A DNA stretch of 64,000 bases, from the NCBI RefSeq assembly GCF_003391135.1, contig NZ_CP031455.1, positions 6,494,001-6,558,000 on the forward strand. The letters run 5' to 3'. The DNA comes from Streptoverticillium olivoreticuli subsp. olivoreticuli. Lineage in GTDB: Bacteria > Actinomycetota > Actinomycetes > Streptomycetales > Streptomycetaceae. The notes beneath the pieces were generated by a model that saw only the letters and a program-made list of their open reading frames with translations, was not told the origin of the DNA and made no database searches. Position 1 is the first letter of the stretch, and each line of letters opens with the position of its first letter. Of this stretch, positions 27,001-35,986 are shown piece after piece. Position numbers and translations under genes: made by a program.

Positions 27001-30000
27001 GCCTACGACGCGACGAACCGCGCTGTGTCGGCCACGGACGAACTGGGCCGAACGGCCAAGACCGACTACGACGACCTCGGTCGCGTCGCCGCCGTCACTG
27101 GCCCGGACGGCGCTGCCACCCGGTACACGTACAACACGGCCGGTGACCTCGCGACGCGCAAGGACCCCAACGGACACACGACCACCTACGGGTACGACGA
27201 CGCGGGACGACAGACATCCGTCACCGACCCGCTCGGCCGTCAGAAGACCTACGGCTACGACGAGAGCGGCAACCGCACCGCCACCACCAATGCCCGCGGC
27301 GTCACGGCGAGGACCGACTTCGACGCCCGCGGGCTACCCCGCGTCACCACCTATACCGACAGCACACCGACCGTGACCGTGGCCTACGACGCGATCGGTC
27401 AGCGGCGCTCCGTCACCGACGGCACCGGCCCGCACCCTGGACTACGACGCTGCCGGCCATTTGACGGCAGTCACCCCCAGCGCGGGGAAGGGTGTCTTCT
27501 CCTACGCCTACGACGACACTGGGCGCATCACCGAGCGGACCAGCGACATCGGAAGCACCGGCCCGACGGGTGCGGTGGTGGGTGTCAACGGTCTATGCGT
27601 GGACGTGGACAACGGGCAGACGAAGGACGGCACGGCCATTCAGTCGTGGACGTGCGCCGGCGTTCCCGCTCAGCAGTGGAGCTATGACGGTGCCCACCTG
27701 AAGGCCCTGGGCAAATGCGCCGCCGCCACCGGTCCAGGCCGGGGCGCGCAGGTCAAGCTGGCCACCTGCTCCAACGATGCTCTTCAGCGCTGGACGATCC
27801 GCGACAACGGCGAGTTGATCAATGCCGCGGGTGGCAAGTGCATGGAGATTTCGAACGGTACCAACAGCCTGGGTACGCCGATCACGACCTGGGACTGCTT
27901 GGACGTCGCCTGGCACCACTGGAACCTTCCGCGCCCGACGGGTGCGGTGGTGGGTGTCAACGGTCTATGCGTGGACGTGGACAACGGGCAGACGAAGGAC
28001 GGCACGGCCATTCAGTCGTGGACGTGCGCCGGCGTTCCCGCTCAGCAGTGGAGCTATGACGGTGCCCACCTGAAGGCCTTGGGCAAATGCGCCGCCGCCA
28101 CCAGTTCCAACAAGGGAGCGCAGGTCAAGCTCAACACGTGCTCCAACGACGTTCTCCAGCGCTGGACCTTCCGCGACGACGGCGCACTCGTGAATGCCGC
28201 GGGTGGCAAGTGTATGGAGATCTCGAACGGTACCAACACGCTGGGTACGCCGATCACGACCTGGGACTGCCTGGACGTCGCCTGGCATCACTGGACTCTG
28301 CCCAAGGCCGCGATAGCGACCAACACCATCCGATACGGCTATGACGGTGACGGCCTGCGGACTTCGGAGACGACCGCGGCAGGCACCATCGCCTACAGCT
28401 ACGACCCCGATGGTCACCTGACGACCGTGCGCTGCCCGCCGCCAACGGCTACGTGGAGAAGCGCGCGTATGACAACGCCGGTCGTCTCACTGCCGTCAGT
28501 AACGTCAAGGGACTCTCTGCGCTTTCCAGTTGGTCGCAGACCCTCGACGATGCAGGACAGCCGGTCCGGATCGACGTCACCCGTGCGGGTAAACCGGCCG
28601 GCTACCAGTACTACGACTACGACCCCGCCGGTCGACTTACCACCGAGTGTGCGGCCGCCACGAAGGCGGGCAAGTGCCCGGACCTGACCACGGCCACGAC
28701 CTATAGCTACGACCAGGTCGGCAACCGGCAGACGCAGAATCAGGCAGGTGTCAGCACCACCTACAAGTACGACGATGCCGACCAGCTCACCCAGTCAGTC
28801 GCAGGCTCCGCAACCCGCGGCTTCACGTACGACGCCGACGGAAACCAGACCGGCGCAGGTGGTGACACCTTCGCCTATGACGCCAACAACCGCCTGATCA
28901 AGGTGATGTCAGGCGGGACTGCCTATTCCTACGGTTACGATGCCGACGGCAATCGCGCCATAGCGTCAAAAGACGGCGGCGGACTGCAGCGCACCACGGC
29001 CTGGGACATCAACAACGCTCTGCCCCTGGCAGCCGCAGACTACGACGGCAATGGCGCCTTACAAGCCGAATACCGGTACAGTCCGCGCGGCCAGATCCAG
29101 GCGGAGACAACGGGCGGTAGCACCTACTACCACCACCGAGACCTGCTCGGATCCGTCAGTGATCTTACGGACACCAACGGCAATCTTCAGACCAGTTACA
29201 CCTACACCGCGTTCGGCGAAGGCAGCCAGACCGATGCCACCGCCAAGCCCCCGGCCAACCCCTTCTCATACGCGGGTGCCTACCGGGAGCCGACGACCAG
29301 TGCCGCGGGCTACTACCTCCGTGCCCGTAACTACGACCCGGTCACGGGACGTCTCACCGGCACCGACCCGGCTCCCGCTCCTGTCGGCCAGCCCTATGCC
29401 TCGGCTTACCCGTACGCGGCCAACGCCCCGACTCGGTACACCGACCCCACCGGCTGGACCCCGGACGACCCCAATGACGACCACATCAAGTCGTTCAGCG
29501 AAGGCGCCAAGGTCTTCGGCAGTGGCTTCGTAGAGGGTCTCAAGCTCCCGTTTGAATTCGTCGGAGACATCTTCAACGCCTTCACCGGAAAGAATGGCGG
29601 TGCGGGCGGCTTCGTCGACAAGTACCTTCCCGTCCGTCCTGCCTATCGGCTCTACCGAGCCGCGGAGATGTTCCGCGACCAAGGCTGTGAGGCGCTCTAC
29701 GACACCTACAGCCGGGCCGCCGACGACCTTGCGATGCAAATCGCTGCCACGGGGCTCGGCGGGTTGCGGGGCTGGCAGAAGGATGCGGTCTTCCCGCCGA
29801 CCGGTGGGCGCTACTACGGCGGCAGGAGCGAGACCCGATTCGGGCTCCCGTACTACACGCCGGAGCACTTGTCGTCGAAGGAGCGCATCAACCCTGAAGG
29901 TGGGCAGGTGAACTGCGGGTTGTGCGCGACGGCCGGCGATGACCTCATGGCGGGCAAGAACCCCAACTCCGTTCCTGGAGCCAATCACCCGATGACCCGC

Positions 30001-30249
30001 GAAGACGTGTCTGCGCTGACTGGGCGCCCCTTCGTGCAGAAGGGTGGACTGAACTCAGTCGTCAAGGACATGCTCAGCTGGGGACCTGGAGCGCGAGGAA
30101 TTGTCGGCGCGTGGCCGACCCGCGGCCTGGGACACTACTTCAATGTAGTGAATGTCGATGGCCAGGTGGTCTTCCTCGACTTCCAGCAAGGGCGGGCCAA
30201 TCCTGCCGCTCCGCGATACCGAAACTACTACCTCATGAGGACGAACTGA
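24079..30249 (+). CDS. Secreted RHS/YD-repeat polymorphic toxin with ricin-type lectin insert and papain-fold toxin end; interrupted by two frameshifts
   Basis: One ORF split over three frames: 24079 to about 27430, about 27430 to 28428, and 28429 to 30249. In order: signal peptide (LVITLTCALLATVGVADTAWA), a DUF6531-like region (CNCYGQVRRADPVNTATGAF), many YD repeats (TYDGRGLLSAATDPLG and the like), two ricin-type beta-trefoil modules, more YD repeats, the RHS core end (RARNYDPVTGRLTGTDP...YPYAANAPTRYTDPTG), then a variable C-terminus. That C-terminus has GGQVNCGLCATAGDD, LGHYFNVVNVDGQ and VFLDFQQG, the Cys-His-Asp pattern of papain-fold deamidase/protease toxins (Tox-PL, PF15644). The first shift is an extra C at 27428-27430; the second lacks one base near 28427-28431. 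Together they restore frame. Two TTA codons (24127, 29059) suggest bldA dependence. An immunity gene follows at once. Confidence 0.8.
27561..28304 (+). repeat. Two tandem ricin-type lectin modules, 372-bp period
   Basis: Module 1 is at 27561-27932 and module 2 at 27933-28304. Each begins GPTGAVVGVNGLCVDVDNGQ or the equivalent and ends TTWDCLDVAWHHW, with QxW-type motifs (PAQQWSYDG, LQRWT). The first 170 or so bases of the two modules are nearly identical, while the second halves differ visibly, for example GPGRGAQVKLATC against SSNKGAQVKLNTC. Confidence 0.85.
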
Positions 30250-30250
30250 C

Positions 30251-30532
30251 ATGCTTGATCGCAAGGAAGCTCAGGAGCGAGCCGATAGGTTCCTGGCTGT
30301 GCAGAGCCGGACTTGGCCGTCGAGTAATGTTCGGCTCGACCTGGAGTACTGCTTCATCGAAGGTGACCGGTTCATCGCACCCTACGACGGCATCGGGTTC
30401 CTCGATCACGGCGACGAGGACGCTCGGCTCGGCGGCAATATGCCGATCTACGTCGATCTCAACACGGGAGAGTGCGGTTTCATCACCATGGCCGACGTAG
30501 ATGACTTCTATGCCCGTGGGCTGTTCGGATAA
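30251..30532 (+). CDS. Imm35-like immunity protein
   Basis: A 93-residue acidic cytosolic protein starting one base after the toxin stop (TGAC-ATG), with GAGGA upstream. The C-terminal half, RLGGNMPIYVDLNTGECGF, matches the GNxPIxVDxxTGE pattern of the Imm35/YrhB-like family, which accompanies papain-fold toxins. It should protect the producer against the C-terminal toxin of the preceding protein. Position, size and charge all fit; the family call is by memory of the motif. Confidence 0.72.
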   Translation: MLDRKEAQERADRFLAVQSRTWPSSNVRLDLEYCFIEGDRFIAPYDGIGFLDHGDEDARLGGNMPIYVDLNTGECGFITMADVDDFYARGLFG

Positions 30533-30550
30533 CACAGCCCTCCCATGAGA

Positions 30551-30585
30551 CGTGGTGCCCGGCCTCACAGAAGCCGGGCACCACG
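30551..30585. terminator. Hairpin between immunity gene and IRED gene
   Basis: CGTGGTGCCCGGC-CTCACAGAA-GCCGGGCACCACG, 13-bp perfect stem between convergent genes. Confidence 0.78.
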
Positions 30586-30605
30586 CCCATTCGGGGCCCT
30601 GCCCG

Positions 30606-31472
30606 TCAATTCTTCAGCAGCTCGACAATGCCCGTGACATCCTCCGCTCCGTGGCCATCCGCCACCTGACGCGCCATCAACGGTCCCATCGGGGCCAGGA
30701 GTTCGGGGCTCAGGCCCTGGGATTCGGCGGTGCTGAGGAGGTTGGTGAAGCCCGCCGACTGCATGGCGATGTTGGATACGACGCCGCTCGCGTAGTCACC
30801 GGTCTCGATCTGGTGCGCGTAGTGCGGGATCCCCGCAGCCATCGCGGTGATGAATTCCCGGAGCAGAGGGGCGAACTCCGCCGCCGGTACCCGCTCCGTG
30901 CCCACCAGGGCCAGTGCGTGGAAGGCGCCCGCGAACATGCCGTACATGCCGCTGAGGAGCGCGATGTCGTGGAGTGCGGCCGGGCCGGGATCCTCCCCCA
31001 CGAAGTGCGGTGTGCCCAGGAGTTGCAGTGCCGGGGCGAATGCGTCGAAGGCCGGGCGTGAGCCGCTGCAGAAGAGGAACGCCTGGTCCGTGCCGATGGC
31101 CGACGGGATCGCCATGATGCCGCCGTCGACGTAGGCGATGTTGTGCCCGGCCGCCCACCGGGCCATCTCGCGGGCCTGTGCCGGGGTGCCGTTGGTGAGG
31201 TTGACGATGGTGCGGTCGGCCAGCTCGGCCGCGACCGGGTCCAGGGTCTTGTGCACGGAGTCGTGGTCCAGCAGGCAGACGACGACCAGCTCGCTCGCGG
31301 TCACGGCCGCGGCGACGTCGCCCGCCGCGGCCGCGCCGAGGGCGGCGAGCGGCTTCGCCTTGCCGGGCGTGCGGTTCCACACGGTGGTCGGGTGGCCGCC
31401 GGTGACGAACGCGGTGGCCAGGGCCGAGCCCATGGCGTCCAGGCCGAGGACGGTGACGGGGGACTCGCTCAT
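30606..31472 (-). CDS. Imine-reductase-like NAD(P)-dependent oxidoreductase
   Basis: A 288-residue, beta-hydroxyacid-dehydrogenase-fold protein closest to the imine reductase family: TVWNRTPGKA, LVVVCLLDHDSV, IVNLTNGTPAQAREMA, YVDGGIMAIPSAIG and ALLSGMYGMFAG are typical. The Rossmann motif reads TVLGLDAMGSALA, with Asp in place of the usual second Gly. ATG at 31472 follows TGGAG; an alternative ATG at 31502 lacks a ribosome site. It lies 99 bp downstream of the propeller gene on the same strand and may act in the same pathway, reducing an imine or a related carbonyl. Confidence 0.85.
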   Translation of the reverse strand: MSESPVTVLGLDAMGSALATAFVTGGHPTTVWNRTPGKAKPLAALGAAAAGDVAAAVTASELVVVCLLDHDSVHKTLDPVAAELADRTIVNLTNGTPAQAREMARWAAGHNIAYVDGGIMAIPSAIGTDQAFLFCSGSRPAFDAFAPALQLLGTPHFVGEDPGPAALHDIALLSGMYGMFAGAFHALALVGTERVPAAEFAPLLREFITAMAAGIPHYAHQIETGDYASGVVSNIAMQSAGFTNLLSTAESQGLSPELLAPMGPLMARQVADGHGAEDVTGIVELLKN

Positions 31473-31571
31473 CAGGGGTGCTCCAGGTCGTTCGGTGGTC
31501 ATCTGCTCGGCGCCGTGACCAGCCTCGCCGACACCCCGACCCGCCTCAAGTACGCGCAAAAAAGTGGGCAC

Positions 31572-32840
31572 TTACCCCGAGGTGCGTGCGGTCCCCTGCT
31601 CGGTCCTGTTGCGGTAGAGCATGAGTTTGGCGTCCTTGGCCACGTAGTAGTTCTGCACCGAGTACGCGATCGTGGCGAAGTCGAGTCGGCCGTCACCGTC
31701 GAAGTCGGCGGTGGCGATGCGGGCCACGGACTCGTCGGACACCCGCCACTTGGCGAAGACGCCCTTCTCCAGGTCGACGGCCTTGTAGTACATGACGCCC
31801 TGCCAGGGCCACGGGCCGCGCAGCGCGACGAGGAACTCGTCCTCACCGTCGCCGTCGAAGTCCGCGCACACCACCTGGTGTCCGGGGCCCTCGCCGTTCT
31901 CGTTGGGGTCGCCGTAGACGTCGAGCAGCACGCGCCGCCACGTCACGCCGTCCGGGCCGTCGCCGCCCTCCTTGGTGTAGACGGCGACGGTGTTGCCGTG
32001 GAACGGCTCGATGGCCGCGACGTAGGCCATCGGGTCGTCCCCCACGCGGCCGGCGTCCATGTCGCCGCTGCCGCGGAAGCCGGTCTGTTCGAACTGGGTG
32101 CGCTCGCCGGTCCCGATCAGGTCCCGCTTCCACTGCCGGGTGGCGGCATCGAAGTGGAGCCAGGTGACGCCCTCGTCGGAGGCGAGCAGGAGGGAGTCGA
32201 GGTCGGAGCCGGGGATCAGGCCCTTCTTCTTCTCCGCGCCGTGGATCATGCGGAAGTGGCTGTCGTCGATGACGGTCATCGGCCATTCCTCGGCGCTGTA
32301 CACATCGTCCGGCTGGGTGAACAGCACGACGGGCAGGACCGCGTGCACGTCCTCCTTGGCGACGATCGGCAGACCGATGATCTCCAGCTTCTCGGTCTGG
32401 GTGAAGTGACCGATCCGCAGCCGGTGCATGCCGGTGGCGCGTCCGATGTAGTGGCGCTTCCAGCGGGACTCGTCCTTGTCGGGGCTGCCCGGGTTCTCCA
32501 GCCAGTCGATCTTTCCGCCCTGGGTGTCCGGGTCGTGGATGGTGCCGATCGGCCCGTACAGCTCGTAGCAGAGGACGATGTCGGGGTGCCCGTTGCCGCT
32601 GATGTCGGCGTAGTCCGCGCCCACCGGCATCCTGATCCGGTCGGCGACCAGGCGGCGGGTCCAGTCGGGGTTCTGGTACCAGTAGATCTCGCCCAGCGAG
32701 AGGCCGTAGCCGAACAGGTCCGGCCGTGAGTCGTTGTCGATGTCGGGCGACTCCAGCCAGTAGCCGTCGCGCAGTTGGTCGGTCACCACCTCGGGGGCGA
32801 ACGACGGGACGCGGATGTCCGGTGTGCTGTCCTGGGTCAT
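31572..32840 (-). CDS. VCBS/FG-GAP beta-propeller protein resembling the N-terminal half of aldos-2-ulose dehydratase
   Basis: A 422-residue protein without signal peptide. At least four Asp-rich FG-GAP/VCBS calcium motifs are visible: DIDNDSRPDLFG, DISGNGHPDIVLC, DFDGDGEDEFLV and DFDGDGRLDFAT, spread over blades of a seven-bladed type propeller. Fungal aldos-2-ulose dehydratase (AUDH) has a VCBS propeller of about 430 residues joined to cupin domains. Here the propeller is a separate gene whose ATG overlaps the cupin gene stop (ATGA). With its partner it may dehydrate and isomerise a 2-keto sugar. Cytosolic location is unusual for FG-GAP proteins. Confidence 0.75.
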   Translation of the reverse strand: MTQDSTPDIRVPSFAPEVVTDQLRDGYWLESPDIDNDSRPDLFGYGLSLGEIYWYQNPDWTRRLVADRIRMPVGADYADISGNGHPDIVLCYELYGPIGTIHDPDTQGGKIDWLENPGSPDKDESRWKRHYIGRATGMHRLRIGHFTQTEKLEIIGLPIVAKEDVHAVLPVVLFTQPDDVYSAEEWPMTVIDDSHFRMIHGAEKKKGLIPGSDLDSLLLASDEGVTWLHFDAATRQWKRDLIGTGERTQFEQTGFRGSGDMDAGRVGDDPMAYVAAIEPFHGNTVAVYTKEGGDGPDGVTWRRVLLDVYGDPNENGEGPGHQVVCADFDGDGEDEFLVALRGPWPWQGVMYYKAVDLEKGVFAKWRVSDESVARIATADFDGDGRLDFATIAYSVQNYYVAKDAKLMLYRNRTEQGTARTSG

Positions 32841-33580
32841 CGGTTCGTCCTCCTGTGGTACTCGACGGCGAGCCATACGCAGTCGGTGTCGGCGCGGTAC
32901 TGGTGCCAGGGGTAGGTGAAGGTGCCGTCGGGTCCGGTGGCACAGAAGGGCTGGGGGGTGGTGTAGCCCGGGGCCATCAGCAGGTCCTCGTAGAGGGAAC
33001 CGTGGTCGGGCGTACGGAACTTCTGCATCCGGCCGATGCCGAGGACCTGGGTGTGCACCTCGATGAAGTCGTGCAGGTTGTGGATGGCGCAGTCGGTCCC
33101 GGCGGGCGCGAACCAGAGGTTGACCCGGACCTCGAACTCCTCCTGGCGCCCCGTCGGGTCCGGCTCCCCGAGGGCCGCGGCCGGGTCCAGCAGGACGGTG
33201 CCGGCGTCGTCCTGCGGTCCGCGCCACAGGGGGGTGTCCCGGGGGAAGGCCGGGCCGGGGGCGTCCGGCTCGGGCGCGGGCGCGTCGCCGAGCAGGGAGG
33301 CGTACAGGTTCCAGCCCGGCCCGGAGACGACGTCCGCGGCCGCCGCGGTCTCGTCGACGCGCAGCAGGATCAGGGAGTCGGCCAGCCGGATGCGGGTGTC
33401 GACGAGGATCGTGGACGAGAAGGGCGGGATGCTCTTGACCGGGCTCTCGTCGACGACGGCCGGGCGGGCTCCGGTGTTGACGACGATGGTCCGCCCCCGC
33501 ACGGGCAGATCCTTGGCGTTCTCGACCCGCAGCGCGGCGATTCCGGGCGCGGAACAGGCCAGGGGGACAGGGGCGTTCAC
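32837..33580 (-). CDS. Cupin protein resembling the AUDH cupin region
   Basis: A 247-residue protein. The conserved part, VRVNLWFAPAGTDCAIHNLHDFIEVHTQVLG, has the His/Glu/His spacing of a metal-binding cupin, and FTYPWHQYRADTDCVWLAVEYH closes the fold. This is the pattern I associate with the AUDH cupin domain. GTG at 33580 overlaps the epimerase stop (GTGA), and the stop overlaps the propeller start (ATGA). Coupled 1:1 translation suggests the cupin and propeller proteins form one enzyme. Confidence 0.7.
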   Translation of the reverse strand: MNAPVPLACSAPGIAALRVENAKDLPVRGRTIVVNTGARPAVVDESPVKSIPPFSSTILVDTRIRLADSLILLRVDETAAAADVVSGPGWNLYASLLGDAPAPEPDAPGPAFPRDTPLWRGPQDDAGTVLLDPAAALGEPDPTGRQEEFEVRVNLWFAPAGTDCAIHNLHDFIEVHTQVLGIGRMQKFRTPDHGSLYEDLLMAPGYTTPQPFCATGPDGTFTYPWHQYRADTDCVWLAVEYHRRTNR

Positions 33581-34776
33581 CGGGTCTCCGCGTACACGTC
33601 GTCGGTGACCAGCGCCGCGGCGAACGCGTCGATGTCGCTGCCGGGGACGAAGGGCGCCACGGCGGGGCCCTCGCCGAAGAAGTGCCGCACCGCCGCGACG
33701 GTCCGCTCGCTCGCCAGGCCGTCGCCGTAGGGGTTGGCGGCGGTGGCCGTGCTCTTGTACTTCTGCTCGTCGTCGAGCAGCGCACCGACCTCGGCGACGA
33801 TGCCCGCGGTGGTCCGGCCGACGAGCCGCGCGGTGCCGGCCACCACGGCCTCGGGCCGCTCGGTGATCTCCCGCAGGACCAGCGTCGGTTTGCCGAGGGC
33901 GGGGCCCTCCTCCTCCGCGCCGCTGCTGTCGGAGAGGATCAGGTCGCTGCGCCGCATCAGGCGGCAGAAGCTCAGGTACGGCAGCGGGTCCACGACGGTG
34001 ATGTCGGGGTGGGCGCCGATCACCGGCAGCATCGCCTCGCGCACCACGGGGTTGCGGTGCAGCGGGACGACGACGCGCACCTCGGGCCGGGAGGCGATCT
34101 CCACCAGGGCGGCGGCTATCTCGGGCAGCTTCTCCCAGGACTCCCTGCGGTGCGCGGAGGCCAGGACGACGCAGCGCGGGTCGTCGTCCAGGTCCTCGAG
34201 GGCGGGGTCGCCGTAGCCGTCGGCGTTCTCCCCCGCCCAGCGGAGGGCGTCGATCACGGTGTTGCCGGTGACGACGATGCTGTTCTCGCCGATGCCCTCG
34301 CGGATGAGGTTGGCGCTGTTGCCCGGGGTGGGGGCCAGGTGCAGGGCGGCGATCTGGCCGACGAGGCGGCGGTTGGCCTCTTCGGGGAAGGGCGAGTGCA
34401 GGTTGCCGCTGCGCAGCCCCGCCTCGATGTGGATGACGGGGATCCGCTGGTGCAGCCCGAACAGCGCGCCCGCCAGCGTCGTCGCCGTGTCGCCGTGCAC
34501 CATGACGGCCTCGGCCCCCAGGTCGGCCGCCCGTTCCGACAGGCCGCGCAGCGACCGGTAGGTCACCTCGGAGAGCGTCTGCCGGGGCGCCATGATGCCC
34601 AGGTCGATGTCCGGCTTCAGGCCGAAGGCGGCGAGGGTCTCGTCGAGCATCTGCTGGTGCTGGCCGGTGGAGATGACGATGGGCTCGAATCGCGGATCCG
34701 CCTGGAGCGCCTTGATGACGGGGGCGCATTTGATGGCTTCCGGCCGGGTGCCGAGAACGATGGCGACAGAACGCAT
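33577..34776 (-). CDS. wecB: UDP-N-acetylglucosamine 2-epimerase (non-hydrolysing)
   Basis: A 399-residue GT-B-fold enzyme: IVLGTRPEAIKCAPVI, STGQHQQMLDETLAAF, VMVHGDTATTLAGAL, HIEAGLRSG, FPEEANRRL, VVLASAHRRES, PLHRNPVV and SDSSGAEEEGPALGKPTLVLR are all present. It interconverts UDP-GlcNAc and UDP-ManNAc through a 2-acetamidoglucal intermediate. ATG at 34776 follows AAAGGACAG. It is first in a coupled unit with the cupin and propeller genes, so it probably supplies a modified amino sugar to that pathway and not to cell-wall synthesis. Confidence 0.92.
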   Translation of the reverse strand: MRSVAIVLGTRPEAIKCAPVIKALQADPRFEPIVISTGQHQQMLDETLAAFGLKPDIDLGIMAPRQTLSEVTYRSLRGLSERAADLGAEAVMVHGDTATTLAGALFGLHQRIPVIHIEAGLRSGNLHSPFPEEANRRLVGQIAALHLAPTPGNSANLIREGIGENSIVVTGNTVIDALRWAGENADGYGDPALEDLDDDPRCVVLASAHRRESWEKLPEIAAALVEIASRPEVRVVVPLHRNPVVREAMLPVIGAHPDITVVDPLPYLSFCRLMRRSDLILSDSSGAEEEGPALGKPTLVLREITERPEAVVAGTARLVGRTTAGIVAEVGALLDDEQKYKSTATAANPYGDGLASERTVAAVRHFFGEGPAVAPFVPGSDIDAFAAALVTDDVYAETR

Positions 34777-35019
34777 GGCTGTCCTTTCTCGCAACTTCTC
34801 GTGGACGACGAAAAGCTGGTTCAGGAAATGGGGGAACCGGAGTCGGGAGAATGGGGGGAATTCGCGTGCCCGCTGCCCGGGCGGCCGGCGATGCGCACGA
34901 CGGGAGCGGGCCGGACGCCGATGTCCGCACCGGAATTCAGCGGGGCCGCCGCAGTGTCCCGGGGGCCTTTCGCGGTACGACGAAAGATAGCAACCGGGCA
35001 CCGGCGAGACAACGGATGC

Positions 35020-35808
35020 TCAGACGACCGGGGTTACGCCCCCGTCGACCGTGATGTCGGCGCCGGAGACGAATGCCGAGACATCCGCGGCGAGATGGAC
35101 CACGAGCGCGGCGACCTCCGCCGCTGTGCCGAGGCGGCCCGCCGGGATGCCGTTCATCTCGACGTAACGCGCGATGGCCGTCTCCCGGTCGGTGCCGAAC
35201 TCCTGGGCCAGGGAATCCGCGAGGCCGCCGGGTCGGTCGTATATCGGGGTACGGATGAAGCCGGGGGAGACGACGTTGGAACGGATCCCGCGCGCGGTGA
35301 ACTCCCGTGACAATGCCTTGGACAGCATGATCACCGCCGCCTTGGAGACACTGTAGTCGGGCAGCCTCGGGTTGGGCATGCGTCCCGCCTCGGAGGCCGT
35401 GTGCGCCAGGACGCCGCGGCCGCGCGCGAGCATGTGCGGCAGCACCGCGCGGCTCATGCGGACGTAGCCCAGCAGGTTCAACTCGACGGTGGCGGCCCAC
35501 TCCTCGTCGGTGACCCCGAGGAATCCCTGCTCGCGGACGGCGGCGGCGCCCGCGTTGTTGTGCAGCACGTCGATCCTGCCGAAGCGCTCGACCGCCGCCT
35601 CGGTGAGCCTTTGTGCACCTTCCGGCGAGCGCAGGTCGACCTTCACGGGCAGCACCCGTTCGCCGTCGAGTCCGGCCAGCGCGCCGGGGTCGAGGTCGCC
35701 GCCGACCACGAGGGCGCCCTCGGCGAGGAACGCCTGCGCGGAGGCGAGGCCGATCCCCGCCCCGGCCCCGGTGACGACGACCACGCGATCGGTCAGCCCG
35801 TAATCCAA
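35020..35808 (-). CDS. SDR-family oxidoreductase
   Basis: A 262-residue classical short-chain dehydrogenase: VVVVTGAGAGIGLASAQ, LHNNAGAAA and DYSVSKAAVIML (catalytic Tyr and Lys). TTG at 35808 lies eight bases after AGAGG; an upstream in-frame GTG has no ribosome site. It lies 243 bp upstream of wecB on the same strand and divergent from a second SDR. A sugar hydroxyl or ketone is a reasonable substrate given the neighbours, but this is inference. Confidence 0.88.
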   Translation of the reverse strand: MDYGLTDRVVVVTGAGAGIGLASAQAFLAEGALVVGGDLDPGALAGLDGERVLPVKVDLRSPEGAQRLTEAAVERFGRIDVLHNNAGAAAVREQGFLGVTDEEWAATVELNLLGYVRMSRAVLPHMLARGRGVLAHTASEAGRMPNPRLPDYSVSKAAVIMLSKALSREFTARGIRSNVVSPGFIRTPIYDRPGGLADSLAQEFGTDRETAIARYVEMNGIPAGRLGTAAEVAALVVHLAADVSAFVSGADITVDGGVTPVV

Positions 35809-35986
35809 TGCAAACACCTCTGATCGGGAAGAAGTTCGGAGCGGGGGAAATCCAACGGCTTCCACGAGCCGTGCGTGCGCGCCCCACGAGTCCCGTCATT
35901 TTGTCTTGCGGAGCAGCCGAGTTGTCCAGCGGGCGGTAATGTCACAGGCGAATTTTCCTTCTCTTCTTTCTGACCGGAGGATTGTC

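Noticed and set aside
25903..27177. 424-residue open frame antisense to the RHS repeats
   Set aside because: Produced by the repetitive, GC-rich YD repeats on the other strand; no ribosome site or domain.
27561..28304. Tandem repeats as a CRISPR-like array
   Set aside because: Period is 372 bp and the repeats encode lectin modules in frame; there are no short repeat/spacer units.
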